Assembly: GCF_001753245.1 (NCBI RefSeq)
Contig: NZ_CP017415.1
Span: 3,404,040 to 3,468,039 of the forward strand
Length of the DNA: 64,000 nt
Origin: Acidihalobacter yilgarnensis
GTDB lineage: Bacteria > Pseudomonadota > Gammaproteobacteria > DSM-5130 > Acidihalobacteraceae
Reading direction: 5' to 3'
Shown here: one piece after another, positions 1 to 8,789 of the stretch
How the letters are laid out: every line of letters starts with the position of its first letter
Position numbering within the stretch: position 1 is the stretch's first letter
Program-made: the position numbers and the translations under genes
The notes under the pieces: model-generated
Told to the model about the DNA's origin: nothing
What the model saw: the letters and a program-made list of their open reading frames with translations, nothing else
Database searches by the model: none

Positions 1-1363
1 ATTCAGCGGCTGGCAAAGGCGGCCGACATGATCGCGTCCGGTCGTTATTCCGTACGCACACACATCCTCGCAGGACCCCGCGAAATAACCGCATTGGGCG
101 ACGCCTTCGACAACATGGCCGGTGCGCTGGAAGAACGCATGCGCCAGGATGAAATTCAGAAACAACGCATCACAAGACTCAATCGAATCTATCACATACT
201 CAGCGCCATCAATGGCGCCATCATCCGAATACGGGACCGCGATCAGCTCCTCAACGAAGCCTGCCGTATCGTGGTCGAACTCGGGCACCTGCAATTTGCC
301 TGGATTGGCCTGATCGAGCCAGACCGCGATGCCTTACGTATCGCGGCACTGGCCGGTAATGCGGAAGCATTCGTACGTACCATTCGCGTCACGCTCGACC
401 CCGGACAGCCCGAAGGCCAAGGTCTGGTGGGGGAGGCCATACGTGCCGGCGAGTGTAAATTCTCGAATCAGGTCAGCGAGGATCCCCGTCTGAACAAATG
501 GCGCGAGGGTCTGGACGATGCCGGCATTCAGTCCGCAGCCGCCTTCCCGCTCAAGGTGCACGGCCTTACGGTCGGCGCACTCGCGCTATATACCAGCGAA
601 CCCGATTTTTTCGATGAACAAGAGCTAACTTTGCTCAACGAGTTGGCGGCGGATACTGCGCTCGGTTTGGAACATATCGAAAAAGACCAGCAGATCAGCT
701 TTTTGGCAAACCGGGACACGCTCACGCGTCTACCCAATCGCAATTTATTTGAAGATCGCCTACGTCAGGAATTGCGACGCTTCCATCACAATACCGTTCA
801 AATGGCCGTTTTAGCCATCAGCGTCGTCAATTACCCACGAATCAACGACAGCAAAGGTCGGGCGATTGGCGATCAGGTGCTGCTCGCCGTGGCGGCACGC
901 CTTGAGGCACTCGATCTGAGCGATGAATCGCAGGGCCTGCTTAAGGATCGCGTCGCCCGGCTCGGCAATCATGATTTTTGCCTGATCGTGGGCGACGCAG
1001 CCGACCCTGCTTACATCGAAGCCTTATCGGAGAAAATTCATGCGACGCTCGCCGAATCGGTCAAAACCGAACGCGAGGCAGTCGATCTTGACGTTCGGAT
1101 CGGGGCAGCCCTTTATCCGCGCGATGCCCGTCAGGTCGACGATCTTATCCACCATGCGCTGTTTGCGACACACATCCAAACTGCCGTCAGCCCGCACTCA
1201 CGCATTGCCTTCTATTCGGCCCAGGAAGATACGGCCGCGCAAAATCGTGATGCCCTCGAAGCTGGTTTACGGACAGCCGTCGAACGGCAAGAATTTTATC
1301 TGGAATATCAACCCAGAGTTAATGCCAAAACAGGCACCATTTCCAGCGCGGAAGCCCTCATCC
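1..1363 (+). pseudogene. HAMP-GAF-GGDEF-EAL signalling protein, 5' part (interrupted by IS3)
   Basis: The reading frame is open from the first base of the window, so the N-terminal sensor lies outside it. The first visible residues (IQRLAKAADMIASGRY) look like the end of a HAMP linker. A GAF domain follows at about residues 60-215 counted from the Met at 28, then a GGDEF domain at about 225-395, then the start of an EAL domain (AEALI) at the insertion point. The GGDEF signature is degenerate (RLGNHDF), so cyclase activity is unlikely; the EAL half carries all usual catalytic motifs, so the ancestral protein was probably a c-di-GMP phosphodiesterase. After the insertion the frame runs into the element and stops at 1473, removing almost the whole EAL domain. 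Disruption by the element is directly visible; enzyme activity of the intact form is inferred. Confidence 0.9.
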
Positions 1364-1389
1364 AGAAGTGGACCCGGGAAATTGGACAG
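1364..1389 (+). repeat. IS3-family terminal inverted repeat (orfB-side end)
   Basis: 26-bp end matching the reverse complement of 2596-2621 at 20 positions; mismatches are position 5 and positions 13-17. Confidence 0.85.
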
Positions 1390-1410
1390 CCCGCTAAGTG
1401 CTCTCTCGGG

Positions 1411-2235
1411 TTATGCCGCCAGTCTGGCGGCGGATTCGTAGTACACGCTGTCGGGGGTGCGCCGGTCCAGTGACTGGTGCCGCCTCTCAGCGTTGTAGAA
1501 GGCCAGGTATCGCCCCAGTGACCTTCGTGCATCGGCGATATTGTCGTAGGCCTTCAGATACACCTCCTCATATTTCACGCTGCGCCACAGGCGCTCGACG
1601 AACACGTTATCGACCCACCGACCCTTGCCATCCATGCTGATGCGGATGCCATGGTGCTTGAGAACGCCGGTGAACGCCTCGCTCGTGAACTGACTCCCCT
1701 GGTCGGTATTGAAGATCTCCGGGGCGCCGTAGGCCTCGATCGCCTCCTCAAGCGCATCGACGCAGAAGCTCACATCGAGCGTGTTCGATACGCGCCAGGA
1801 GAGCACCTTGCGCGAGTGCCAGTCCATGATGGCCACCAGATACACAAAGCCCCGCGCCATCGGGATGTAGGTCACGTCGGTCGCCCAGACCTGGTTCGGG
1901 CGGTCGATAACCCGATCCCGCAGCAGGTACGGATAGACCTTGTGCGCCTGATTGGCCAAGCTGAGGTTGCGCTTCGGGTACTGTGCCCTCAGGTCCATCG
2001 TGCGCATCAGGCGCTGAACCCGCTTGCGGTTTACGCGGTGACCCTGGTCTTCCAACCAGTCGTGGATGCGTCGGCTGCCATAGAAAGGATACTTCAGGTG
2101 GCAGCGATCAATCAGCGCCATGAGTTCCAGTTCCTCGTCTGTAACCGGCTTGGCCACGCGGTAGAACGTCGAGCGCGGCAGGTCCAGCAACGCGCATTGC
2201 CGCCTTACCGGCAGCGGATCCTGACGATCTATCAT
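1411..2235 (-). CDS. IS3-family transposase OrfB (DDE catalytic subunit)
   Basis: 274 residues. An HTH_21-like N-terminal segment (about 30-90) is followed by an rve/DDE integrase core. The catalytic triad is visible as D120 (WATDVTYIP), D178 (FNTDQGSQF) and E214 (DNVFVERLWRS), giving the DD(35)E spacing of IS3 transposases. The C-terminal YNAERRHQSLDRRTP motif is also typical. The ATG overlaps the orfA stop by four bases (ATGA) and lies in the -1 frame, so the active enzyme is probably the OrfAB fusion made by frameshifting at 2277-2283. All landmark residues are present and I see no damage. Confidence 0.95.
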   Translation of the reverse strand: MIDRQDPLPVRRQCALLDLPRSTFYRVAKPVTDEELELMALIDRCHLKYPFYGSRRIHDWLEDQGHRVNRKRVQRLMRTMDLRAQYPKRNLSLANQAHKVYPYLLRDRVIDRPNQVWATDVTYIPMARGFVYLVAIMDWHSRKVLSWRVSNTLDVSFCVDALEEAIEAYGAPEIFNTDQGSQFTSEAFTGVLKHHGIRISMDGKGRWVDNVFVERLWRSVKYEEVYLKAYDNIADARRSLGRYLAFYNAERRHQSLDRRTPDSVYYESAARLAA

Positions 2236-2564
2236 TGCTTTCCTCTGGGCCCGTGAATCCGTTCGAGCCCGCGTTCTAAAAAATCATTCTCCATCGTCAG
2301 CTGGCCGATCTTGGCGTGCAACTGCTCAATGGTTTCGGCCGACTGTTCAGCCTTCTGTGCGCCCTTGCCGAACACATCCGAGGCGTTGCTCAGCAGCTGC
2401 TTCTTCCAGTCCGCGATCTGATTGGCATGTACATCGAACTTCTTGACCAACTCAGCCATCGTCAGGTCACCCTGTAGCGCTGCAAGCGCTACCTTGGCCT
2501 TGAACTCAGGCGAATGGTTTCGTCTTTTCCGTCTCATCGCTTCTCTCCAGAGCGTCTCGCTCAT
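2232..2564 (-). CDS. IS3-family transposase OrfA (HTH protein)
   Basis: 110 residues with an HTH_Tnp_1 domain over about residues 10-60 (NHSPEFKAKVALAALQGD, then KKFDVHANQIADWKKQLL) followed by a leucine-zipper-like segment (IEQLHAKIGQLTMENDFLE) used for multimerisation in this family. The protein binds the element ends and, fused to OrfB by -1 frameshifting, forms the transposase. An alternative start is the Met at residue 10, next to the RRKRR cluster. Confidence 0.93.
   Translation of the reverse strand: MSETLWREAMRRKRRNHSPEFKAKVALAALQGDLTMAELVKKFDVHANQIADWKKQLLSNASDVFGKGAQKAEQSAETIEQLHAKIGQLTMENDFLERGLERIHGPRGKQ
2277..2283 (-). other. Programmed -1 frameshift heptamer of the IS3 element
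   Basis: On the minus strand the orfA codons GAT TTT TTA contain the slippery heptamer T TTT TTA. A -1 slip there leads straight into the orfB frame, which is open from the slip to the orfB ATG; the nearest in-frame stop (TGA) lies just upstream of the T run. This is the expected position for producing OrfAB. The IS3 elements I know best use A-rich heptamers, so the T-rich version is somewhat unusual. Confidence 0.6.
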
Positions 2565-2595
2565 GATGAAGGAAGCACTTATCAGCGTTCAATCA

Positions 2596-2621
2596 CTGTC
2601 CAATCAGGTGGGTCCAGTTCT
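2596..2621 (-). repeat. IS3-family terminal inverted repeat (orfA-side end)
   Basis: Partner of the repeat at 1364-1389. The adjacent TCC at 2622-2624 is the duplicated target. Confidence 0.85.
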
Positions 2622-3304
2622 TCCGATGGGATCGGCCGGGTCACGGACTTGTATCGCCCAATGAATTCATCCCCGTACTCGAAGATACCGGGCTAATCGT
2701 CCCCGTCGGGGAGTGGGTTGCACGCACCGCGCTCATGCAACGACTGAGCATGCAGCACACTGTGCCTGACTCATTCGTCATTTCGGTCAATGTATCCAGT
2801 CAGGAATTGCATACCGCCAACTATGTGAATCGCATACGCGCATTGCTGGAAGAAACCGGCGCACACCCTGATTGGCTCGAAATCGAAATTACCGAATCCG
2901 GTCTTGTCGAAAACGGCAATACCACGCTCGAACAATTTTTCAACCTCAAGTCCTTGGGACTCAAGCTTTCGATAGACGACTTCGGCACCGGTTATTCCTC
3001 ACTAAGCTATCTGCGACAATTCCCTGTCGACACGCTCAAGATCGACCAAGCCTTTGTCCGCGAAATCAGCCATGCGCAGGATGCGCTATTGATCGTGAAA
3101 TCCATCATTGGCCTGGCCAAGGCGATGAATCTCTCTGTAGTCGCTGAAGGGGTGGAAACCCTCATCCAGAAACGAATCCTGTCACAAGAGGGTTGCGATG
3201 AAATACAGGGTTATTATTTCAGTCGCCCACTAAGCGTGACCGCCCTCACAAAATTATTGGAAACACCGGCCCCATTCAGCCAACTGATCGACTCGCATGA
3301 CTAA
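2622..3304 (+). pseudogene. HAMP-GAF-GGDEF-EAL protein, 3' part (EAL domain)
   Basis: Continuation of the gene beginning before position 1. Joined at 1363/2625 it reads EALIRWDRPGHG, then SPNEFIPVLEDTG. All conserved EAL motifs remain: LIRW, the Asn of FVISVNVSSQ, EIEITES, IDDFGTGYSSL, LKIDQAF, VAEGVE and the QGYYFSRPLS ending. The reconstructed protein from the Met at 28 would be 671 residues, in frame throughout. The fragment has no ribosome-binding site of its own that I can see; the Met at 2735 is only an internal residue of the EAL domain. The gene is therefore a recent pseudogene rather than a decayed one. Confidence 0.92.
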
Positions 3305-3433
3305 TACCGCATCAGACATCGATTGCCATCATATCCATACATCACCAATACACAACGACCAAAATCGATTTCGCATGAGGCGCCGATTTCAGCAATGTTT
3401 TCAAATACACACATGAAGCGGGAAAGATAAGTT

Positions 3434-4063
3434 ATGCAAGGCATACCCTATTTTTCGAAATGAGAATCGAGCATGCTTGCTGACGACACATAGCCTGCCG
3501 CCGAAACCATGTCGACGACCTGAACTGGGCCAATTCCGGCGCATCGTCACCATTCGAATACGCCACATGGGCGAACCATATCTGCGGCATGGCCTGCCTG
3601 AAAATGATCCTCGCGGCACGCAGCGGCGTGATCCACCGCACGCACGACCTGCTGCGTACCGCACTGGATTACGGCGCATACCGTTGCGAGAACGGCATCA
3701 TTCGCGGGCTGATTTATGCACCGTTCGTCGAAATGATTCGCCGCGAATTCGGGGTCTATGCTGAGATCGTGACCAATATTCACGCGACAAAAATCCCTGC
3801 GTTACTAGCGAAGCAACGCCTGTTCATCGCTTCGGTGCATCCCGCAATACGTCGACCTGAAAACCACCCGCCGCGGAAAGGTGGTCACCTCGTGCTGGTC
3901 ACGCAGTCGCGGCCGGGCGAACTGCGCTTTCACAACCCATCAGGTCACGTCGGGCGCACGCAGTGCGACGCGCGCCTCGATACCGATATCTTCGAGCTTT
4001 TTTTTCGCTGGGCGCGGCATGGTCGTTCATCCCGCCGGCAGCCAATGGCTCACGATGGGATGA
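3434..4063 (+). pseudogene. C39-like peptidase family protein, degraded
   Basis: Fragments in three frames together resemble a papain-like C39/C39_2 peptidase. At 3434 a short frame reads MQGIPYFSK, like the family's IPYFSQ start, then meets stop codons. From about 3484 another frame reads NHVDDLNWANSGASSPFEY and WANHICGMACLKMILAAR, containing the putative catalytic Cys at 3583-3585; GGHLVLVTQ (His) and FHNPSG (Asn) complete a C/H/N triad. Near 4000 the frame shifts again at a run of eight T (FELFF to FFAGRGMVV). No ATG, GTG or TTG precedes the Cys in its frame, so no intact product is possible unless these are sequencing errors. Family assignment is from memory of the motif pattern and is moderately certain. 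Confidence 0.6.
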
Positions 4064-4210
4064 CTGTATCGGAACGTCCGTAACTCGTATAGTAGGTCAC
4101 TGGGCCTCACCTTCACCCATACGCTCAGGCGTTAACTGAAACGCGTTATCACCCCCCTCTCCGTTGACCATGATCGATGGCGGCAGAGCAAGTCGAAACC
4201 ATGCTCCGGA

Positions 4211-4564
4211 TTAAAGGTGATTTTCTCGGTGCTGCGCCTGAAGGCTCACTCGCTTGAGCAGGCGGTGAACAACCGGAAAAACCAGAATGGCCGACACCGA
4301 CACGAAATAGATGCCGCTGTACAGCGCGTAGAACATGGAGAAGAGCTTGGCGGCGGTTGTATGCATTTCCGCAACCGGCCCCATGCCGGTCAGTATCATG
4401 CTGGCGTTGAAGAAGCTATCGAGCCAACCCAGCGAATCCGTCAGATGGTAGCCTACCGCACCGACGCCTAGCGAAATCGCCGTCAACAAAATTGACAGCC
4501 CCAGATGACGCAGCAGACGCAGGGAAAATTGCAACGGACTAAGCAGTTCGTTGGTTACTGACAT
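4211..4564 (-). CDS. Small membrane protein with 2TM/pore-loop layout
   Basis: 117 residues: a hydrophobic helix at about 17-39, a re-entrant-looking segment (WLDSFFNASMILTGMGPV, about 47-64), and a second hydrophobic stretch at about 71-98, ending in a charged tail. This order (TM1, pore helix, filter-like TGMGP, TM2) recalls 2TM potassium-channel subunits, although the canonical TVGYG filter is absent. A GAAGGAG ribosome-binding site lies 10 bases before the ATG. It stands alone between the peptidase pseudogene and the DMT transporter. The function is unknown; a channel role is inference only. Confidence 0.7.
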   Translation of the reverse strand: MSVTNELLSPLQFSLRLLRHLGLSILLTAISLGVGAVGYHLTDSLGWLDSFFNASMILTGMGPVAEMHTTAAKLFSMFYALYSGIYFVSVSAILVFPVVHRLLKRVSLQAQHRENHL

Positions 4565-4672
4565 ACCGCCGCCACTCCTTCATTAAAAAACGCTACGGCC
4601 CGCCGATGATATCGACGTAGGTAATATGTGTATCGTCTCGACATCGCCTGTTGGGGCACAAAAGCCAAGGAC

Positions 4673-5590
4673 TCAATCCGTTCGCGGCGCCAGTGGGTGC
4701 GGCGGCCTCGATGTCGGTCGCAGGACCAGCCAAAGCGCCACGCCGATCATACCTCCACCCAGCGCGTAGCCAACAGACAGCCGCTCTCCAAGCAACAACC
4801 AGCCCCAGAATACACCGAATAAAGGAATCAGAAAGGTGACGGTCAAAGTTTTTAATGCACCGATCTCAGCAATAAGACGGAAAAACAATATGTACGCGAA
4901 GGATGTGCACAATAGGCCCAGTGCTAGCATGGATAACCAGACCTCAATGCCGATGTGTGCCCAGGCAATAGGTTTGTTGTATGTCTGCCATACCATGAAC
5001 GGTGCGAGCGTGAATACTGCGCCCAACTGACTGCCGAATGCCAAAACCCGGTTGTCGATGCGTGTGTGATCGGTGATCAGACGCTTGGTCAGATAACTCG
5101 CAAAGCCATAACACAGCGTGGCGGTAAGACATGCCATCACAGCCAGAATCGTTGCGACATTCATTGCGACAGGGCCAGTTTCCGTCAGGACGAACACCCC
5201 ACTCAAGCCAATGGCAACACCCATTAGTTTTTTCAACGTAATTTGCTCGCCGAAAAAAGAACCACCGATGACCACCCCCATCAATGGCGTTGTCGCATTT
5301 AATATTGAACTATATCCCGCTGGAAGCACCATCGCTGCCAGTGAATACATCAGAAACGGCACTCCCGATGTGATGATACCGATTCCGAGGACTGCCTTGG
5401 ATCGCCCCTCAAATGACAAGCGCACACCCATCACAAGGAGTATGGCAAGCAAACCTAGCGCACCGAAGGCTACGCGTCCAAAGGCTGTCGGGATAGCGCC
5501 CAGAACAGGTGCAGAAATGCGCATGAAGAGAAAACTGCCTCCCCACAACGAGGCCAGCAGTAATAGACGCGAAAAACTTTTGATATTCAT
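4673..5590 (-). CDS. EamA/DMT-superfamily transporter
   Basis: 305 residues with about ten hydrophobic segments arranged as two EamA repeats (about 5-140 and 155-290). The N-terminal LLLASLWGGSFLFMRI and the second-half ending FLIPLFGVFWGWLLLGERL are typical of drug/metabolite transporters such as RhtA/YdcZ-type exporters. It presumably sits in the inner membrane and exports a small metabolite; the substrate cannot be read from sequence. It is monocistronic, with an unoccupied kilobase upstream. Confidence 0.88.
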   Translation of the reverse strand: MNIKSFSRLLLLASLWGGSFLFMRISAPVLGAIPTAFGRVAFGALGLLAILLVMGVRLSFEGRSKAVLGIGIITSGVPFLMYSLAAMVLPAGYSSILNATTPLMGVVIGGSFFGEQITLKKLMGVAIGLSGVFVLTETGPVAMNVATILAVMACLTATLCYGFASYLTKRLITDHTRIDNRVLAFGSQLGAVFTLAPFMVWQTYNKPIAWAHIGIEVWLSMLALGLLCTSFAYILFFRLIAEIGALKTLTVTFLIPLFGVFWGWLLLGERLSVGYALGGGMIGVALWLVLRPTSRPPHPLAPRTD

Positions 5591-6622
5591 CGATATTGAT
5601 CGCCTATAGAGGAGTCACGGATTCTGACAACTCGGCATAATGGCTTCATCCTGTTTCTTGTCTTTTATATTCAAGATGATGCATTCGCATTGTTATCAGC
5701 GCCACAAACACACACCGGCACCATAGACTCCTCGATCATTGGCGCCGCCCAATCAAGCAGACCGCAACTGCCACTTCCGACAATTCAATGCTTCGCCATC
5801 ACATGAGCGTCATACGCGGCCATCCAGCCCAATGCCGTTCCCGACATCATGGCGCAGTAGCCGTCGCATGCTCGGTCAACACCTGGGCTTTGTGCCAGCC
5901 GCGTTTCAGTCTCACGGTCTGGTGCTAACCGAACGAAACGCTGGGCATTATATGGCGTGCCTCCCATCGCTGGATGGATTTTAGCTAATAGACCCGGCCG
6001 GCCGGGACAAACATGGCTACAACGCTGGCATCCACACCGAGCTCCCGCCGGCCAGCCGCAGGACGATCCCCGCATGTGACATTTACTGCGGAACGATCGG
6101 GAGCACCCGGCAAACCACTCGGTCCTGCATCGAACGCCACCCTATTTTACGCTGCCGTTTTTGAACGCATGCATGCCTGATGTGATTATTCGTGAACTCC
6201 CCATGAAATTTTCTAACAGACAATTCACAGATACCTAACACCGCAGGAATCACTGGGCAAAAGATAAAATCATTCTCCGTAAAATATCCCATCAAAAATC
6301 GATCACCATCGACTTGATTACCGAAACCGATATAACCCAATCTCGATCCAGACCTAATTGATCTTGCCACAAGCAGCGGCAGGCAATATTTATCGAATCT
6401 CATGCACATCCCTTTCTGGGCGCGCTATTTATGATACTCGATCGATCCGCGCCGAGACGCGGCTGGCGCTATGCCTCGGCGCGGAATATATATGTCAAAA
6501 ATACGGGGTCCATCGCATGCATGGCACCTTATTTGCCAAAGAAAGAAGACCGTACCTACCTGTGCCAGGCGGCCGGAAACGTCGCACCGACACACAAGAA
6601 AGCCGTGTGGGGCGACGCACAC
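5591..6622. other. Intergenic kilobase without a convincing gene
   Basis: About 1 kb between the DMT transporter and the DUF945 gene. The only candidate is a minus-strand frame at 6083-6403 (106 residues starting MRFDKYC) preceded by AAGGGA five bases before the ATG. Its composition is unlike its neighbours and I recognise no domain, so I do not call it. Other open frames look like decayed or non-coding DNA. Confidence 0.5.
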
Positions 6623-8137
6623 TCAGCGCACCCCGATCTCCTTACCGTTGAACGTCAAGCTGCCGTGCCCATAGCCGAGGTCGAGTGCATAATTTCCTTC
6701 TCTCATGCTCAAAAACCCCTGGTTGCGCAAGTTATCCAGATAACGCTGAGAGGCCTGGGCAAGCTGATACACCGGCACACCCTGACGGGCCAGGAAGAGG
6801 GTGGCGAGATGGCGCGCCAGCGAAGGCGGCGCGCTCAGTTTCAGACTTGCCACTAGATCTTGTGGCAACGTGGTCACGGATGGCGTAGCGCCGTTAGCCG
6901 GTTCCAGCCTCGCCTCGCCCTGGCCCGTCAAAATACCCTGCGGCGTCCCGAGACGCAGTCCGCTGAGTCGCAACACCGGTTCGTGCGCCAGCAATACCTG
7001 CGCCGAGGGTATGAGCAGACCGAACAAACGCTGCATCGCCTGCTTGGGCGGCTCACCGCCTTGCGGCTGCAGCCTGTGCTCCGCCTCGCGCAGCGTCCGC
7101 ATCGTGTCGATCAAGGCAGGCACGTACAGATGGTTCATTTCCACCGTTAACCCAGCTGGGCTGTACTGATCGCCGTTCATGTCGAACTGCTTCAGGTTCC
7201 AACTCATGCTCGAATCCGCGTAGCCGTCTTTGGGGTCCGTCGTCGAACTACTGATTTCCACCCCATTCAGAGCGAACTGCGGCGTTCCCGTATCGCCATG
7301 CTGACGCACGACCAGCTTGGACAGCGACATCGTCCCCTGCCCAGCGGCGATACCGCCGGACAGATGCGAATCCACTGACATGCGCAGTTCACCGAGCCGT
7401 ACATCTTGCGGCGGACGTGATTTGTTGGGGAAATTGCGCGCATCAAATCCGCCCCATGACAATGCCATTTTGCCAATAGCCTGACCGTCGACGATGTGCA
7501 GATGGTCAATATCGAGCGTTATCGGATCAATCTGCAGATGGGTGCGTAACGGCCCTGTATCATCGACCGTCAGCGTCCCGCTACGACCATGCCCATGCAG
7601 ACGCTGACCGCTCTGCATCAGCACGAGATTGGACTGGGACCAGCGCATCTGCAAACCGTTGCGGTTGGTCATATGGCCTGCATCCACCTGCAGTGTGAAC
7701 GTATTACTGGCGCCAAGCGTCACCACGTCATGCAGACGATAGCCGCTATCGGCCCGGCTCAGTATCCGGTCCAGCCCTTCGACGCGCGTGTCGATGACCG
7801 CCCCCACCGGCATCAGGCTCACGCCGTCGCGTGCCCAGGCGGCAAAGGGGAGCGGCCCGTAAGCGATGTGCAGATGCAGGACGATGGCCTGACGAAGACG
7901 CCTCTGCGTATCGGGCCAGCGACGCTCGACCGGCTTCAGGGTCAGCGTATCGCTTTGCGAAAACCAGCCGTGCGTACCGGCCACGTAGCGTGCCTCGAAC
8001 AAACCTTGCTGATTGATTGCGGTTACCGCGGAGGCGATCTCGCGATTGGCGATCTGGCTTGTGTAAAGCGGGCCGAGCCCCGCCACGGCGGCCAGCAGCG
8101 CGGCCAGCACGCCAAGCGAGAGAGTGACCTTTTTCAT
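6623..8137 (-). CDS. DUF945 / YdgA-like periplasmic protein
   Basis: 504 residues starting with a signal-anchor (MKKVTLSLGVLAALLAAVAG, residues 1-20) and the family's early segment with IANREI and GWFSQS. Length and layout match the DUF945 family (E. coli YdgA is about 500 residues), AsmA-like proteins exposed to the periplasm whose exact role is unknown. The body alternates beta-rich stretches and the C-terminus ends in a GHGSLTFNGKEIGVR strand. The start is supported by AAGGAG seven bases upstream. The gene stands alone, with no terminator or partner visible. Confidence 0.85.
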   Translation of the reverse strand: MKKVTLSLGVLAALLAAVAGLGPLYTSQIANREIASAVTAINQQGLFEARYVAGTHGWFSQSDTLTLKPVERRWPDTQRRLRQAIVLHLHIAYGPLPFAAWARDGVSLMPVGAVIDTRVEGLDRILSRADSGYRLHDVVTLGASNTFTLQVDAGHMTNRNGLQMRWSQSNLVLMQSGQRLHGHGRSGTLTVDDTGPLRTHLQIDPITLDIDHLHIVDGQAIGKMALSWGGFDARNFPNKSRPPQDVRLGELRMSVDSHLSGGIAAGQGTMSLSKLVVRQHGDTGTPQFALNGVEISSSTTDPKDGYADSSMSWNLKQFDMNGDQYSPAGLTVEMNHLYVPALIDTMRTLREAEHRLQPQGGEPPKQAMQRLFGLLIPSAQVLLAHEPVLRLSGLRLGTPQGILTGQGEARLEPANGATPSVTTLPQDLVASLKLSAPPSLARHLATLFLARQGVPVYQLAQASQRYLDNLRNQGFLSMREGNYALDLGYGHGSLTFNGKEIGVR

Positions 8138-8789
8138 TGGAGAGCTCCTTTGCGGATTTATTGTTCTAAGCGCACACGACCTGTCGACCGCAGTCCATTA
8201 TCGGTGACATTGTGTAACCATTCGTCGGCCTTGGGAACCCTGCCGGCCCTTGTCAGATGATGGGCAACACAACGACGGCCTTATCCGGCAAAATCCAAAA
8301 TGGAGATATCCGTATTTCGCGAACTCAGGGGCACCATCAGGCAAATGAACACGAACGTACGCTGATCGTCCATCACATGTTCTGCCTCCCGCCGCAGTTT
8401 TCAAGCACCTCCATCGTAAGGACCGGCCCTCTCACCAGGCCACTGAGCAACCCAGCGCCTCCGACTCATGAACGGCGGTGGATACCACATCGCACAGTCC
8501 GTCGTCATTGTGACGATCCTAAAGGATATCCATTGCGGATAACCTGATTTTGGCACCTTCGAAGTTTATCGGCCCATCCTCATCCTAGCCTTCAAAGCCG
8601 AGTCCTTATGCGCATTCTCACGCATGGTGCGACGCCACGGGCGCGTGGGCCTTTATAAGACGATGCTTGGGATATCCACGCCCCACTGGCCATCACAACG
8701 CACAGGCACACTTCGCTGCGCCCTGGCCGGACGCAGCGTTTTACACGGTAACCCATGGCTCAGTACCCCATGAAGCGAAGACCGCGCGG
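8138..8789. other. Intergenic region, nothing recognised
   Basis: About 650 bases between the DUF945 gene and the AraC-type regulator. Short open frames on both strands lack ribosome-binding sites and family features. It presumably contains the promoter of the DUF945 gene near its left edge. Confidence 0.5.

Larger units (their letters stand above)
1364..2621 (-). mobile_element. IS3-family insertion sequence, 1,258 bp, complete
   Basis: Imperfect terminal inverted repeats (20 of 26 positions identical, both starting AGAA and sharing TGGACCC and ATTGGACAG) bound two overlapping minus-strand genes, orfA and orfB. The flanks carry a 3-bp direct repeat TCC (1361-1363 and 2622-2624), the duplication size typical of IS3 elements. 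Deleting the element plus one TCC joins CTC ATC C to GA TGG and restores an LIRWD sequence, a canonical EAL-domain stretch, which fixes the boundaries independently. Both genes are open, so the copy may still be active. Confidence 0.93.

Noticed and set aside
6083-6403. Possible 106-residue minus-strand gene
   Set aside because: A fair ribosome-binding site but no protein character or family; noted in the intergenic entry only.
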